From Bacteroidaceae bacterium (GTDB taxonomy: Bacteria > Bacteroidota > Bacteroidia > Bacteroidales > Bacteroidaceae), in the NCBI GenBank assembly GCA_017522915.1, contig JAFWXX010000029.1, forward strand, positions 1 to 64,000: a stretch of 64,000 nt of DNA, given 5' to 3'. The notes under the pieces are model-generated. The model was not told the origin of the DNA, made no database searches, and worked only from the letters and a program-made list of their open reading frames with translations. Shown here one piece after another: positions 19,207 to 28,375 of this stretch (its first letter is position 1; each line of letters starts with the position of its first letter). A program made the position numbers and the translations under genes.

Positions 19207-19381
19207 CTTTGCCATTCGCTTGCACAATTTTTGCCCGTTTTTTTGTATCTTCACTTAAGTGGAGTTACTTTTTGCAGTCGCTGTGAAAATATTGAAGCAA
19301 GTTTCATATTTTCGCTTGTTTATTCGTATCTTCGAAGTAAATAACAAACATATTTGTAATACATAAATAATAAGCACTAAT

Positions 19382-19828
19382 ATGAGCAGAAAAAGACTGT
19401 TTTTTGATATGGATGGGGTTATCGTTGATTTCCAGTCCGGTGTTGCAAAGCTAAGTGAGGAGACTAAGAAACTTTATGAGGGTCGTATAGATGAGACTCC
19501 TGGGCTGTTTGCACTCATGGAGCCGGTGCCGGGTGCAATAGAGACTGTACAGCTTCTGGCAAAGCATTACGATGTGTATATTCTCTCTACTTCTCCCTGG
19601 AACAATCCTACGGCTGCAAGCGACAAGATAGAATGGGTGAAGAAGTATCTGAACGGGGTGTTCCACAAAAGAGTGATTCTGACTCACCATAAGGAGCTGC
19701 TGCAGGGTGATTACCTTATCGACGACAGAGGCAAGAACGGTGCCAGTGAGTTCCAGGGCGAGTGGATTCATTTCGGCTCGGAGAGATTCCCCGATTGGGA
19801 TGCGGTACTGGAGCACCTGCTGATGTAA
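19382..19828 (+). CDS. HAD-family 5'(3')-deoxyribonucleotidase (NT5C type)
   Basis: This 148-residue HAD phosphatase has the nucleophile motif FFDMDGVIVDF (aspartates 9 and 11), motif II in ILSTSPWNNP, a lysine in HHKELLQGD, and the acidic motif LIDDRGKNG. The pattern fits the compact NT5C group that removes phosphate from deoxynucleoside monophosphates, a nucleotide salvage or balance role in the cytosol. It is a single gene. A truncated paralogue lies at 34878-35138. Confidence 0.8.
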   Translation: MSRKRLFFDMDGVIVDFQSGVAKLSEETKKLYEGRIDETPGLFALMEPVPGAIETVQLLAKHYDVYILSTSPWNNPTAASDKIEWVKKYLNGVFHKRVILTHHKELLQGDYLIDDRGKNGASEFQGEWIHFGSERFPDWDAVLEHLLM

Positions 19829-19866
19829 TGAAATCGGATAACAGCTGACAATTATTCAAAAATGCG

Positions 19867-19899
19867 CACGGGCAACTGGAATAAATCCGGTCGCCCGTG
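19867..19899. terminator. Bidirectional terminator between the nucleotidase and mtgA
   Basis: The hairpin CACGGGC...GGA/TCC...GCCCGTG lies between two converging genes. It is followed by T-rich sequence on the plus strand. Confidence 0.6.
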
Positions 19900-19906
19900 T
19901 ATTGTT

Positions 19907-20590
19907 CTATTCTTTGATTTTCTTGTGGAGATTCGTCTTCTCGATATATTTCATGTTCTTTATTATGGCAGCCTGTCTCTTGCGTATGTATTTCGAAGGC
20001 TTCTTTGAACTGAATTTCCTGGGGTTTGGCAGTGTTGCTGCTATGAGGGCGCACTCCTTGCGGGTGAGCTTGTCCGGTCTCTTATTGAAGTTGGCTTCGG
20101 CTACAGCCGCTACGCCATAGAGTCCTTCCCCCATCTCTATGCTGTTGAGATAGACTTCCATTATCCTCTCCTTGTTCCACAAGAGTTCAATGAGCATTGT
20201 GAAATATGCTTCAAGCCCTTTTCGCAGCCATGAACGTCCGTTCCATAGAAAGACATTCTTTGCGGTCTGCTGGCTTATGGTGCTTGCTCCGCGCAGTTTC
20301 TTTCCTTTCTTGGCATCGGCCTGGGCTTTTTCTATCTGTTCCCAATCGAAGCCGCTATGCTGCATGAAGTAGCTGTCCTCGGCTGCAATTACTGCCAGCT
20401 GCATGTCGGGTGCAATCTTCTCCAACGGAGTCCATTCATGCTTTACCGGGATATCTTCAGTTATGTTGCGTATGAGCATGAGCGGTGTGCCCGGTACGGG
20501 TATAAAGCGGTAGGCTATCACCCATAGTACCGAAAGTACCATAAAAGTGATGACTGTAATGAGCAACCACTTGAAAATTCTTCGCAACAT
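19907..20590 (-). CDS. mtgA: Monofunctional peptidoglycan glycosyltransferase
   Basis: This 227-residue GT51 enzyme polymerises lipid II into glycan strands at the cytoplasmic membrane. One membrane anchor lies at about 7-27. The catalytic glutamate sits in VIAAEDSYFMQHSGFDW (residue 71), followed by GASTISQQTAKNVFLW, RKGLEAYFTMLIELLWNKERIMEVYLN and EANFNKRPDKLTRKECALIAATLPNP, all GT51 motifs. No transpeptidase domain follows. It is the last gene of the fabD-amylase-DUF4919 direction but is separated from the previous gene by a hairpin. Confidence 0.96.
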   Translation of the reverse strand: MLRRIFKWLLITVITFMVLSVLWVIAYRFIPVPGTPLMLIRNITEDIPVKHEWTPLEKIAPDMQLAVIAAEDSYFMQHSGFDWEQIEKAQADAKKGKKLRGASTISQQTAKNVFLWNGRSWLRKGLEAYFTMLIELLWNKERIMEVYLNSIEMGEGLYGVAAVAEANFNKRPDKLTRKECALIAATLPNPRKFSSKKPSKYIRKRQAAIIKNMKYIEKTNLHKKIKE

Positions 20591-20620
20591 ACAGAACCGA
20601 TTGTTGTGTGTTATATAATA

Positions 20621-20645
20621 AAGGTGTGCAAATCCTGCACACCTT
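20621..20645 (-). terminator. Hairpin after the DUF4919 gene
   Basis: AAGGTGTGCA/TGCACACCTT is a perfect stem in the short gap between DUF4919 and mtgA, followed on the minus strand by AT-rich sequence without a strong T run. It may only partly terminate. Confidence 0.5.
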
Positions 20646-20653
20646 CGTTGTTC

Positions 20654-21313
20654 TTACTTTTTCTTTGAAGCATGTTTCAGGAAAAGTTCAAAATCGAAGT
20701 ATATTCGTCTTGAGGGGAACTCTTCGGATGGCTCAACAAGAATGATGTTGCATAGGGATTCCTTGTCGAACTCGCGTGTGATTTCTCTCTTGATGTTGAG
20801 CATGCCGTACATTACGTAGTCCTGGTCCTCAGGTGTGATGATTGTGAACGGCGATTGGCTGCTCTTGCCGTCACCGTACTGCGTTATCATGCCCATGATG
20901 CCATAGAATTTCTTTACGTATGTCTCGAACTCCTCTTTTGTGCGGGCGAGTGCCTGAGAGGTCTTTATCATCTTGAAGAGCGCGTTGAGGCTGACCGGGT
21001 TGTACTCCAGAATCTTCTGTGCGAGCTCATAAGCCTCGATATGCTTTCCTTCGTCATAAAGCCTGTTCAGTTCTTTCTCGTTGCTGTCGGTGCCAGGCTT
21101 GTAGTTGGGGCTGAACGTCTGCCCGTAGTAGAGCAGGGCAATGTCATCGACACGCAGGTAGGGGTCGTCATTCTTGTAAAGGGCAAGAATGTCGTTGTAG
21201 TATTGCTGTTCGTTCTTTACAATCTCTTCGATTGTTGTAATGTCAAGCTTGACTTGTGCATTTGTCGCTGCCATTGAAACAAACAATAGCATTGCTGTCA
21301 GAAACTTCTTCAT
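20654..21313 (-). CDS. DUF4919 family exported protein
   Basis: This 219-residue protein has a signal peptide (MKKFLTAMLLFVSMAATNAQ) and then a helical, TPR-like body with a middle pair LYDEGKHIEAYELAQKILEYNPVSLNALF. The length and pattern, including DQDYVMYGMLNI and YFDFELFLKHA near the end, fit DUF4919, a Bacteroidota family of unknown function. It is probably periplasmic. It lies only 7 bases after the amylase stop and is probably in that operon. Confidence 0.7.
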   Translation of the reverse strand: MKKFLTAMLLFVSMAATNAQVKLDITTIEEIVKNEQQYYNDILALYKNDDPYLRVDDIALLYYGQTFSPNYKPGTDSNEKELNRLYDEGKHIEAYELAQKILEYNPVSLNALFKMIKTSQALARTKEEFETYVKKFYGIMGMITQYGDGKSSQSPFTIITPEDQDYVMYGMLNIKREITREFDKESLCNIILVEPSEEFPSRRIYFDFELFLKHASKKK

Positions 21314-21320
21314 CTTTATA

Positions 21321-23003
21321 TTATTTTATTCTTATTATCACTCCGTTGTTAGCCGGTACGGTTATTGCAACCTTGTCGTGCGGATTGGCGAAGATCTCAA
21401 TGCTCTTGCCGCTTATGAGCTCCTTGACCTTGTGGGTCTCGTTGTCGTAGGCTGCTCCAAAGAAGGCAAATGCCTCTTCGGGTATCGTTACCTCGCACTC
21501 CTTGTCGTTGCCGCTGAAGTTGGCTACGACAAGCAACAGCTCATTCTCAGTTCCGCGAAGGTAGGAGAAGATATGGTTGCTGTCGTATTTGTCACAGTGG
21601 GGGTTGGCATACTGGAGTCCGTAGTACTGTCCTTCTGAAAGAGCCTTTTCGCTGTTGCAGAGGTTAAGAAGATGCGAGTAGTACGACTGCAGGCTCTTCT
21701 CCTGTTCTGTCAACATCTCTCCGCTATAGCTGCCGTCACCCTTCCAGCGTCTTAGGGTATCCACACTCCAGTAGTCGAATATGGTAGTGCGCCCATCTAC
21801 GCCGCTGTATCCTTCCTTGTCCATACCGCGCTCTCCCAGTTCCTGTCCTGCATAAAGCATAAACGGCTGGGTGTCTATAGTTGCCGACACGATAAGTGCT
21901 GCGAGTGCACGCTCTGCGTTGGCAGCGAAGAAGTCCGAAGCGATACGCTGTTCATCGTGGTTTTCGAGGAATGTGAGCATGTGGCTGCGTATGTCGGCTG
22001 TGCTCTGCAGCGTGCAGCTGATGTTGTTTGCCGATGCCTGTCCGCTCATTACACCTTTGAGCGTGTCGTAAAGCCCGACTTTGTCATATAGATAGTCGAA
22101 GCCTCCATCCTTGATGAAAGAACGGTATATATGAGGCTGGTATATCTCTCCTATGAATACAATTCCAGGGAACTCCTCCTTTATCTTTGTAACAGCCCAG
22201 TTCCAGAACTCGACAGGAGTCATCTCTACCATGTCGCAACGAAATCCGTCAATGCCTTGTGATGCCCAGTAACGGAGTATCTTCAGCATCTTGACCCATG
22301 TGTTGGGTACGGGCGAGAACTGGCGGTTGCCGGTGCGGTAGTCTATTCCGTAGTTAAGCTTTACGGTGTCGTACCAGTCGTTGCGCGATGGAGAACCGAA
22401 GCAGTCGTTTCCTGTAGCACGCAGCGGTGTCTCGCTGTACTCCTCGTCGGCGCAGTCCTTTGCGTCGATATTGCAGCCGTATGACTGGTTGCCGAGGTAG
22501 TAGAAGTTGTTGTGCCCGGCAAAGAACAGGTTGTTCTCGTCGTGCTCGCCGAAGCTGTATGTGCCTTCGGGCATGTTGTCGCTATGGTAGTGACGTGCCA
22601 CATGGTTGGGGATGAAGTCCATGATGACTTTGAGCCCGGCCTTGTGGGTACGGTCAACAAGTGCCTTGAACTCTTCGCGGCGTTTGCCTACATTGACTGC
22701 CAGGTCGGGGTCGTTGTCGTAATAGTCCTTTATGGCGTAAGGCGAGCCGGCTTCGCCCTTTACTGTTGCAGGGTGGTCGGCCGGAATGCCGTATGCCTCG
22801 TAGCTTGTGCGTGTGGTGTGTTCAATCACTCCTGTGTACCACACGTGAGTGGCACCGAGGTTACGTATCGCACGCAGTGCCTTTGGAATGATGTCATTGA
22901 ATTTTCCGCAACCGTTCTGCTCGATTGTACCGCCTGCGACACATCTTTCGGTACTGTTTCCGAACAGTCGTGGCAGAAGCTGATAGATGATTATCTTTGA
23001 CAT
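21321..23003 (-). CDS. GH13 alpha-amylase family enzyme
   Basis: This enzyme of about 560 residues has the GH13 barrel: FIPNHVARHY (motif I), GFRCDMVEM with the nucleophile aspartate (motif II), VFIGEIYQPHIY with the acid/base glutamate (motif III) and LENHDEQRIA (motif IV). The start MSKIIIYQLLPRLFG at 23003 is preferred: the longer frame adds a basic tail that runs into fabD. There is no signal peptide, so it should act on cytosolic alpha-glucans such as glycogen or imported maltodextrins. It lies 20 bases after fabD. Confidence 0.92.
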   Translation of the reverse strand: MSKIIIYQLLPRLFGNSTERCVAGGTIEQNGCGKFNDIIPKALRAIRNLGATHVWYTGVIEHTTRTSYEAYGIPADHPATVKGEAGSPYAIKDYYDNDPDLAVNVGKRREEFKALVDRTHKAGLKVIMDFIPNHVARHYHSDNMPEGTYSFGEHDENNLFFAGHNNFYYLGNQSYGCNIDAKDCADEEYSETPLRATGNDCFGSPSRNDWYDTVKLNYGIDYRTGNRQFSPVPNTWVKMLKILRYWASQGIDGFRCDMVEMTPVEFWNWAVTKIKEEFPGIVFIGEIYQPHIYRSFIKDGGFDYLYDKVGLYDTLKGVMSGQASANNISCTLQSTADIRSHMLTFLENHDEQRIASDFFAANAERALAALIVSATIDTQPFMLYAGQELGERGMDKEGYSGVDGRTTIFDYWSVDTLRRWKGDGSYSGEMLTEQEKSLQSYYSHLLNLCNSEKALSEGQYYGLQYANPHCDKYDSNHIFSYLRGTENELLLVVANFSGNDKECEVTIPEEAFAFFGAAYDNETHKVKELISGKSIEIFANPHDKVAITVPANNGVIIRIK

Positions 23004-23023
23004 GATACTTGCAGTTTCTTTGT

Positions 23024-23899
23024 TTATTCGCCTATAGCGGCCTTTATCTTCTTTATTAATCCTTGCTGTACATTGCCCGGCCCGCACTCTACGAATTCCT
23101 GAGCACCGGCATTTATCATGTTTGTTATCGTGGCTGTCCAGCGGACCGGTGCAGTCAACTGTGCAATGAGGTTTGCCTTAATCTCTTCGGGATTGGTGTG
23201 AGGCTTCGCATCGACGTTCTGGAATACAGGACAGCACGGTGTGCTGAATTCTGTCTCCATTATAGCCGCTTCAAGCTCCTCCTTTGCCGGCTGCATGATA
23301 GGGGAGTGGAATGCTCCGCTGACGCTCAACGGCAACGCTCTCTTGGCACCGGCCGCCTTGAGTGCTTCGCATGCCTCGCTGACTCCTTCTATACTTCCCG
23401 AAATGACAATCTGTCCGGGGCAGTTGTAGTTTGCCGCAACCACAATGTTGCCTTTTGCATTGATGCCTTCACATATCTCTTCAACACTCTTGTCGTCGAG
23501 TCCAAGTATTGCCGCCATTGTCGATTCCTGCATTTCACATGCCTTCTGCATGGCAAGGGCGCGTTTGTAAACAAGCTTGAGCCCGTCCTCGAATGTAAGT
23601 GCGCCGGCTGCTGTCAGTGCCGAGAACTCGCCCAGCGAATGCCCGGCAACCATGTCGGGCCTGAAGCTTTCGCCCATTGTCAATGCCGATACGACTGAGT
23701 GTATGAACACAGCCGGCTGGGTTACTCTTGTCTGCTTCAGTTCTTCGTCGCTGCCGTTGAACATAATGTCGGTTATGCGGAAACCGAGAATCGCGTTTGC
23801 TCTTTCAAAATATTCTTTTGCAACAGGGTTGTTCTCGTACAGTTCCTTGCCCATTCCGCTGAACTGCGCTCCCTGTCCTGTAAATACAAATGCTTTCAT
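23024..23899 (-). CDS. fabD: Malonyl-CoA:ACP transacylase
   Basis: This 291-residue cytosolic enzyme loads malonyl units onto acyl carrier protein for fatty-acid synthesis. FVFTGQGAQFSGMGKEL at the start, the nucleophile GHSLGEFSAL (serine 88) and the histidine in SGAFHSP (198) are all present. It appears to be the first gene of a minus-strand operon with the amylase and DUF4919. Upstream on the minus strand is a TATCTTTG -7 box at 24027-24034. Confidence 0.97.
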   Translation of the reverse strand: MKAFVFTGQGAQFSGMGKELYENNPVAKEYFERANAILGFRITDIMFNGSDEELKQTRVTQPAVFIHSVVSALTMGESFRPDMVAGHSLGEFSALTAAGALTFEDGLKLVYKRALAMQKACEMQESTMAAILGLDDKSVEEICEGINAKGNIVVAANYNCPGQIVISGSIEGVSEACEALKAAGAKRALPLSVSGAFHSPIMQPAKEELEAAIMETEFSTPCCPVFQNVDAKPHTNPEEIKANLIAQLTAPVRWTATITNMINAGAQEFVECGPGNVQQGLIKKIKAAIGE

Positions 23900-24026
23900 T
23901 TAGAATATCACTTCTCTAAGTTGTTTGTACATAGTGTGTTGATTGCAAAAGGTCCAATCGCCGAATGTGACGGGTGTACTCTCTTCCGCGTCACATACGA
24001 TTGTTGCCTACTATTGCAATAAAATG

Positions 24027-24034
24027 CAAAGATA
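24027..24034 (-). promoter_or_regulatory. Candidate -7 box for fabD
   Basis: The minus strand reads TATCTTTG, 128 bases before fabD. A second consensus-like box (TACTTTTG) lies at 24067-24074. The direct repeat CTATCGT occurs twice nearby (about 24116-24146), a possible regulator site. The gap 23900-24257 otherwise shows no gene. Confidence 0.4.
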
Positions 24035-24186
24035 GTGCTTTTTTCATTATTATCCTTTCTTTTCTGCAAAAGTATATTCAATAACGTATTGCCGAAGGTT
24101 CTTGTTTTTTGCAATCTATCGTTAAATACGATACCAACTATCGTAAAAACAAATGGATTCGTAATGTGAAAGAAAATTATAGATAG

Positions 24187-24194
24187 TAAATTTG
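24187..24194 (+). promoter_or_regulatory. Candidate -7 box for the SLC13 transporter
   Basis: TAAATTTG matches TAnnTTTG and lies 64 bases before the start codon. The -33 region is not a clear TTTG. Confidence 0.4.
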
Positions 24195-24257
24195 TGCAAA
24201 ATTTCATAATTAGGCATTTTAGGGAAATAATATATATCATCAATAAATTAACCAATT

Positions 24258-25751
24258 ATGTTTAAGAATTTTACGGGATACAAGATCCTGGAGAAAATCC
24301 AGAAGAAAAAATCCCACAAGAGAGAGAGAAAACTTCCTCTTAATGCAATCAAGCTGCTTTTCATAGTAGCTCTTTCTTTGGTAGTGGCACTTGTTCCTGC
24401 CGAGTCGTTCGGAATCGAAGGATTGACCGACATTCACCAGCGCATCATTGCATTGTTCGTCTTTGCAGCCCTCATGTGGCTTACCGAAACAATGCCTTCG
24501 TGGGTGACATCAATGATTGTCGTAACAGTGATGCTGTTCACCGTATCGACAAGTGCATTCAGTTTCCTGCGTCCAGAGGACGGAGTAGGCCTTGTTCCTT
24601 TCAAGAGCATCTTTGCATGTTTCTCTAACCCGACAATCATGCTCTTTATCGGTGGTTTCGTGCTTGCAATCGGCTTGACAAAGGTTAAACTTGACGTTGC
24701 TCTCGCCCGTGTCCTTCTCAAGCCTTTCGGCACACGTTCTGAGATTGTGCTTCTTGGTTTCATCCTTGTTACAGCCATATTCTCGGCTTTCGTGAGCAAC
24801 ACAGCTACGGCTGCCATGATGCTTGCATTCCTTACACCGGTACTGCGTTCTCTTCCTGCTGACGGAAAGGGCCGTATAGCTCTTGCGCTTGCAATTCCTG
24901 TAGGTGCTAACCTCGGAGGTATGATTACTCCTATCGGTACGCCTCCTAACATGATTGCACTCGACTACCTTGCTTCACAGGGCATGGGAATCAGCTTCGT
25001 TGACTGGACAATAAAGATGGCTCCGTTCGTTATCCTGCTTCTTGTGCTCGCATGGATTCTTCTGCGTATTCTCTTCCCGTTCAAGCAGAAGAACATAAAG
25101 ATTGAGATTGAGGGTACTATCCGTTGGGACTACAAGACATGGTCGGTAGTCGTTGCCTTTGTGCTGACAATCTTCATGTGGATGTTCGGTACAGATATGT
25201 GGGGAATCGATACAAACGTTGTTGCAATGATTCCTATCGCAATATTCTGTGCTACAGGTATCCTTACACGCCGTGACCTTGAGGAAATCAACTGGAGCGT
25301 TCTATGGATGGTTGCCGGCGGTTTCGCACTCGGTGTTGCGCTCAACTATAAGGGTGAGGGCTCAGCAAGCCTTAGCAGCCTTATCGTCCAGTCAGTGCCA
25401 TTCGACAACTTCTCTCCGATTGCAGTGATGATTCTTGCAGGTCTCATCTGCTTCGGTTTCTCTAACTTCATCTCTCACTCGGCTGCAACATCGTTGCTTG
25501 TTCCGGTGCTTGGTGTGGTTGCAAGCGGTCTTGGTACTGCGCTTGACGGTGTAGGCGGTCCTCAGGCAATGTTGGTAGGTATTGCAATAGCATCATCAGT
25601 TTCAATGATTCTGCCTATCAGTACACCTCCTAATGCCATCGCTCACTCAACCGGTTTCATCGAGCAGAAGGATATGATGAAGGTTGGTATCATTGTTGGT
25701 ATCTTGGGTATCGTACTCGGTTACGCAATGCTTATTTTCATAGGTTTCTGA
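24258..25751 (+). CDS. SLC13/DASS family anion:sodium symporter
   Basis: This 497-residue inner-membrane transporter belongs to the divalent anion:sodium symporter family (dicarboxylates, citrate or sulfate). Both repeat signatures are present: SNTATAAMMLAFLTPVL near 174 with ITPIGTPPNMIALDYL near 222, and SHSAATSLLVPVLG near 410 with LPISTPPNAIAHSTG near 455. About eleven to twelve membrane segments are visible after a basic cytosolic N-terminus. The Ser-Asn-Thr and threonine-proline motifs favour carboxylate substrates, but that is inference. A LysR regulator follows directly and may control it. Confidence 0.92.
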   Translation: MFKNFTGYKILEKIQKKKSHKRERKLPLNAIKLLFIVALSLVVALVPAESFGIEGLTDIHQRIIALFVFAALMWLTETMPSWVTSMIVVTVMLFTVSTSAFSFLRPEDGVGLVPFKSIFACFSNPTIMLFIGGFVLAIGLTKVKLDVALARVLLKPFGTRSEIVLLGFILVTAIFSAFVSNTATAAMMLAFLTPVLRSLPADGKGRIALALAIPVGANLGGMITPIGTPPNMIALDYLASQGMGISFVDWTIKMAPFVILLLVLAWILLRILFPFKQKNIKIEIEGTIRWDYKTWSVVVAFVLTIFMWMFGTDMWGIDTNVVAMIPIAIFCATGILTRRDLEEINWSVLWMVAGGFALGVALNYKGEGSASLSSLIVQSVPFDNFSPIAVMILAGLICFGFSNFISHSAATSLLVPVLGVVASGLGTALDGVGGPQAMLVGIAIASSVSMILPISTPPNAIAHSTGFIEQKDMMKVGIIVGILGIVLGYAMLIFIGF

Positions 25752-25772
25752 TAACCTGATATATCATATTTT

Positions 25773-25821
25773 CCGCCACGCAGCCCTCTTTTTTAAGAAG
25801 AATAGAGGTTTTGTGTGGCGG
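25773..25821 (+). terminator. Terminator-like hairpin between the SLC13 and LysR genes
   Basis: Arms CCGCCAC and GTGGCGG enclose an inner pair CCTCT/AGAGG with a T run. This can separate the transporter from the regulator gene. Confidence 0.55.
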
Positions 25822-25859
25822 ATTTCTTATATTCGCACTCGCGAACATTGTATTATAAT

Positions 25860-26765
25860 ATGGAACTTCGACAATTAAAATATTTTGTAAAGAGTGCCGA
25901 ATATCTCAACTTCTCTGTAGCTGCAAAGCACCTGTATATTACACAGAGTACACTTTCGCAGCAGATAAAGCAACTGGAGTATGAATTGGGCTTCGAACTC
26001 TTCCTGCGCAATAGCCGGCATATATCGCTTACCGAAGCCGGAGAAGAATTCCTTCCGTTTGCGCGCAAGACTATACTTGATGCCGAGGACGGCGTGCAGC
26101 GTCTGCACGACCTGCAGCACGTTAAGACAGGCACATTGCGTGTAGGTGTCACGTACAGCCTGAGCACTGTTCTTACAGAGGGTCTGATAAGTTTTATGAA
26201 GACATTTCCCGGCATAAAGCTGGAGATATTCTATAAGACCGTTGACGAACTCCTGGTGCTGTTGCGTGAGCATAAGGTCGATTTTATCCTATCGTACAAG
26301 CCGCTTTCCGATGCTCCCGACGTGGATTCCATGCCGCTTTTCGAGAATACATTAGCCCTTGTCGTTTCAAAGGAGCATCCTTTGGCTTCGTGCAAGAAGA
26401 TAAAACTCAGCGAACTGTCGGGCAAGCCGCTTATTCTCCCGTCAAAAGGGCTTCAAGCACGTACCATGCTCGACAAGCTTGTTGACGGAAAGAATATAGA
26501 ACTTGTGTATAAGCTCGAACTCAACGAAACGAATATCCTTTTGCAGATGGTCGCTACAGGAAACTATGCTACGATACTCTCAACTTCGGCTGTTTTCGGC
26601 AAGACGCGTTTTAAGGCCATTCCTCTGGATGAGCCTGGCAATGTAATGGAAGCATCGCTCTTGCGTCTCGAAGGTGCATACCAGAAGAGTGCGGCAAAGG
26701 AGTTTATCGATATATTGCTGAATACCGAGGCTGTAAAGCGAAGGCTTATGAATCTGTTTGAATAA
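25860..26765 (+). CDS. LysR-type transcriptional regulator
   Basis: This roughly 301-residue regulator begins MELRQLKYFVKSAEYLNFSVAA, the usual LysR helix-turn-helix start, with QSTLSQQIKQLEYELGFELF as recognition region. The frame extends further upstream (25815) but the standard start at 25860 fits the family. The rest is a periplasmic-binding-protein-like effector domain (GTLRVGVTYSLSTVL onward). The gene resembles CynR/OxyR-type regulators only in general terms. It may control the SLC13 gene in front or the esterase behind it, which begins 20 bases after its stop. Confidence 0.92.
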   Translation: MELRQLKYFVKSAEYLNFSVAAKHLYITQSTLSQQIKQLEYELGFELFLRNSRHISLTEAGEEFLPFARKTILDAEDGVQRLHDLQHVKTGTLRVGVTYSLSTVLTEGLISFMKTFPGIKLEIFYKTVDELLVLLREHKVDFILSYKPLSDAPDVDSMPLFENTLALVVSKEHPLASCKKIKLSELSGKPLILPSKGLQARTMLDKLVDGKNIELVYKLELNETNILLQMVATGNYATILSTSAVFGKTRFKAIPLDEPGNVMEASLLRLEGAYQKSAAKEFIDILLNTEAVKRRLMNLFE

Positions 26766-26785
26766 CATATAAATACTTCTTAATA

Positions 26786-28303
26786 ATGAAAAAAATCTTA
26801 ACTATTCTGTTTTTCGGCTCATTGGCGGCTGTTCCGTCGGGTGCCCAGGAGATTATTGACTCGCAACGCGAGAAGGAAATCTATGATCGTTTTGTTTCGG
26901 TTCTGGATGGCGGAGAGGCCGGCGATGTTGCCGATGCTATGCTTTCCCACAACGACATATCATCAGTGAGAGAGAAGGTGTGGGGTATATGGAAAAGTGC
27001 TGTAGAGAATTATGAAGAGGAGAAGTTGATAGAACTGGATATCCTTGAAAACCGCAAAAGCGGTTCATGGGTTCTCCCCTCTTCACTTGAACCGAACGCA
27101 ACTATGCCATATTACTATGGATGTAACGAGTATCCATCATTCGATGCAGAAAAAAGATATCCACTTTTCCTCTATATGCATGGTTCCGGTGACAAAGCAC
27201 AGGAGTGGGAAACCGGTATTGGACTCTCTCTCCGCCGTTTCTATTCTCCTGGCATATACTTTGTGCCGCAGATACCCAATGCGTACGGCGAGTACTACCG
27301 TTGGGCTATCCAGAGCAAGCAGTGGGCATGGGAGAAATTGTTGCGTCTGGCCTTCCTGAGCAAGAATATCGACCCTAACAAGATATATTTCTTTGGAATC
27401 TCTGAGGGTGCATACGGCAGTCAGCGCCTGGCATCATTCTATGCCGACTATCTTGCTGGTGCTGGCCCTATGGCTGGTGGCGAGCCGCTCAAGAATGCTC
27501 CTATGGAGAATGTTGCTAACATTGCATTCTCATTGCGTACAGGTGCTTTGGATGACGGCTTCGGAAGAAACATTCTCACTCAGAAGGCTCTTGAGGTTGC
27601 CGATGAACTCGAAGCTGCGCATCCTGGTTACTATAACCATAATATAGAGGTTATTGAAGGTGAAGGCCATACCATTGACTATAAACCTACTACGCCATGG
27701 CTTGCACAGTTCACCCGTGATGCACATCCCGACTATGTATATTGGGAGAATTATGCCATGTACGGACGTTACCGCGAGGCCTTCTATAATATTAAGGTCA
27801 TTGCTAATTCTACAACAAGCTCTAATGCACGTGCATGTTATGAACTGAAGAGAGATGGCAATACGATTGAACTGAATGCAAATATTGTCAACTATTCAAC
27901 GACATATACTCAGGGGGGTATAGAAATGTTCTTCAGCAAGAAGTATTCCAAAGCAAGGAAGGGAAAAATAAGAATCTACTTGAACGAGAACGAGTATGAC
28001 CTGTCGCAACCCGTAAGGATTATCCTCAACGGCAATGAGATTTTCAATGGCATGGTAGAGCCTACACTTGAGACTATGGTCGAGAGCTGCGCGTTGTTCT
28101 ATGATCCGGAGCGTTTGTTCCCTGCAGCAGTGGATGTTGATATTGCGGCCATGAGTGCAGTTCCTACATCTATTGATACTGTATATGACACTGCTGATGA
28201 CAATGCTGTTCAAAAAGGTATCTATGACTTGCAGGGACGCAAGATTGAGAATCCTACGAAAGGCATTTATATTATTGACGGTGAAAAGGTAATTCTCAAG
28301 TAG
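26786..28303 (+). CDS. Secreted alpha/beta-hydrolase esterase with type 9-like tail
   Basis: This 505-residue protein starts with a signal peptide (KKILTILFFGSLAAVPSGAQ). The hydrolase region has an oxyanion-like YPLFLYMHGSGD at 125-136, the nucleophile elbow GISEG with serine 206, and a histidine in EGEGHTIDY near 290. It resembles exported carbohydrate-esterase or peptidase-like domains of the PHB-depolymerase style. A C-terminal beta region and the tail GIYDLQGRKIENPTKGIYIIDGEK point to cell-surface export by a type 9-like route. Substrate unknown. It may be co-transcribed with the LysR gene. Confidence 0.75.
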   Translation: MKKILTILFFGSLAAVPSGAQEIIDSQREKEIYDRFVSVLDGGEAGDVADAMLSHNDISSVREKVWGIWKSAVENYEEEKLIELDILENRKSGSWVLPSSLEPNATMPYYYGCNEYPSFDAEKRYPLFLYMHGSGDKAQEWETGIGLSLRRFYSPGIYFVPQIPNAYGEYYRWAIQSKQWAWEKLLRLAFLSKNIDPNKIYFFGISEGAYGSQRLASFYADYLAGAGPMAGGEPLKNAPMENVANIAFSLRTGALDDGFGRNILTQKALEVADELEAAHPGYYNHNIEVIEGEGHTIDYKPTTPWLAQFTRDAHPDYVYWENYAMYGRYREAFYNIKVIANSTTSSNARACYELKRDGNTIELNANIVNYSTTYTQGGIEMFFSKKYSKARKGKIRIYLNENEYDLSQPVRIILNGNEIFNGMVEPTLETMVESCALFYDPERLFPAAVDVDIAAMSAVPTSIDTVYDTADDNAVQKGIYDLQGRKIENPTKGIYIIDGEKVILK

Positions 28304-28320
28304 GGTAGAACCTATATACA

Positions 28321-28352
28321 AAACAGGCCACGGCATTTCCGTGGCCTGTTTT
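28321..28352. terminator. Bidirectional terminator between the esterase and DUF1573 genes
   Basis: AAACAGGCCACGG and CCGTGGCCTGTTT form a perfect hairpin between two converging stops, with T-rich sequence on both outer sides. Confidence 0.85.
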
Positions 28353-28375
28353 GTATATAATAATAGGATGTTTTC

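Noticed and set aside
23908-24255. 115-residue minus-strand frame between fabD and the SLC13 gene
   Set aside because: It lies over two consensus -7 boxes in AT-rich intergenic sequence and looks non-coding.
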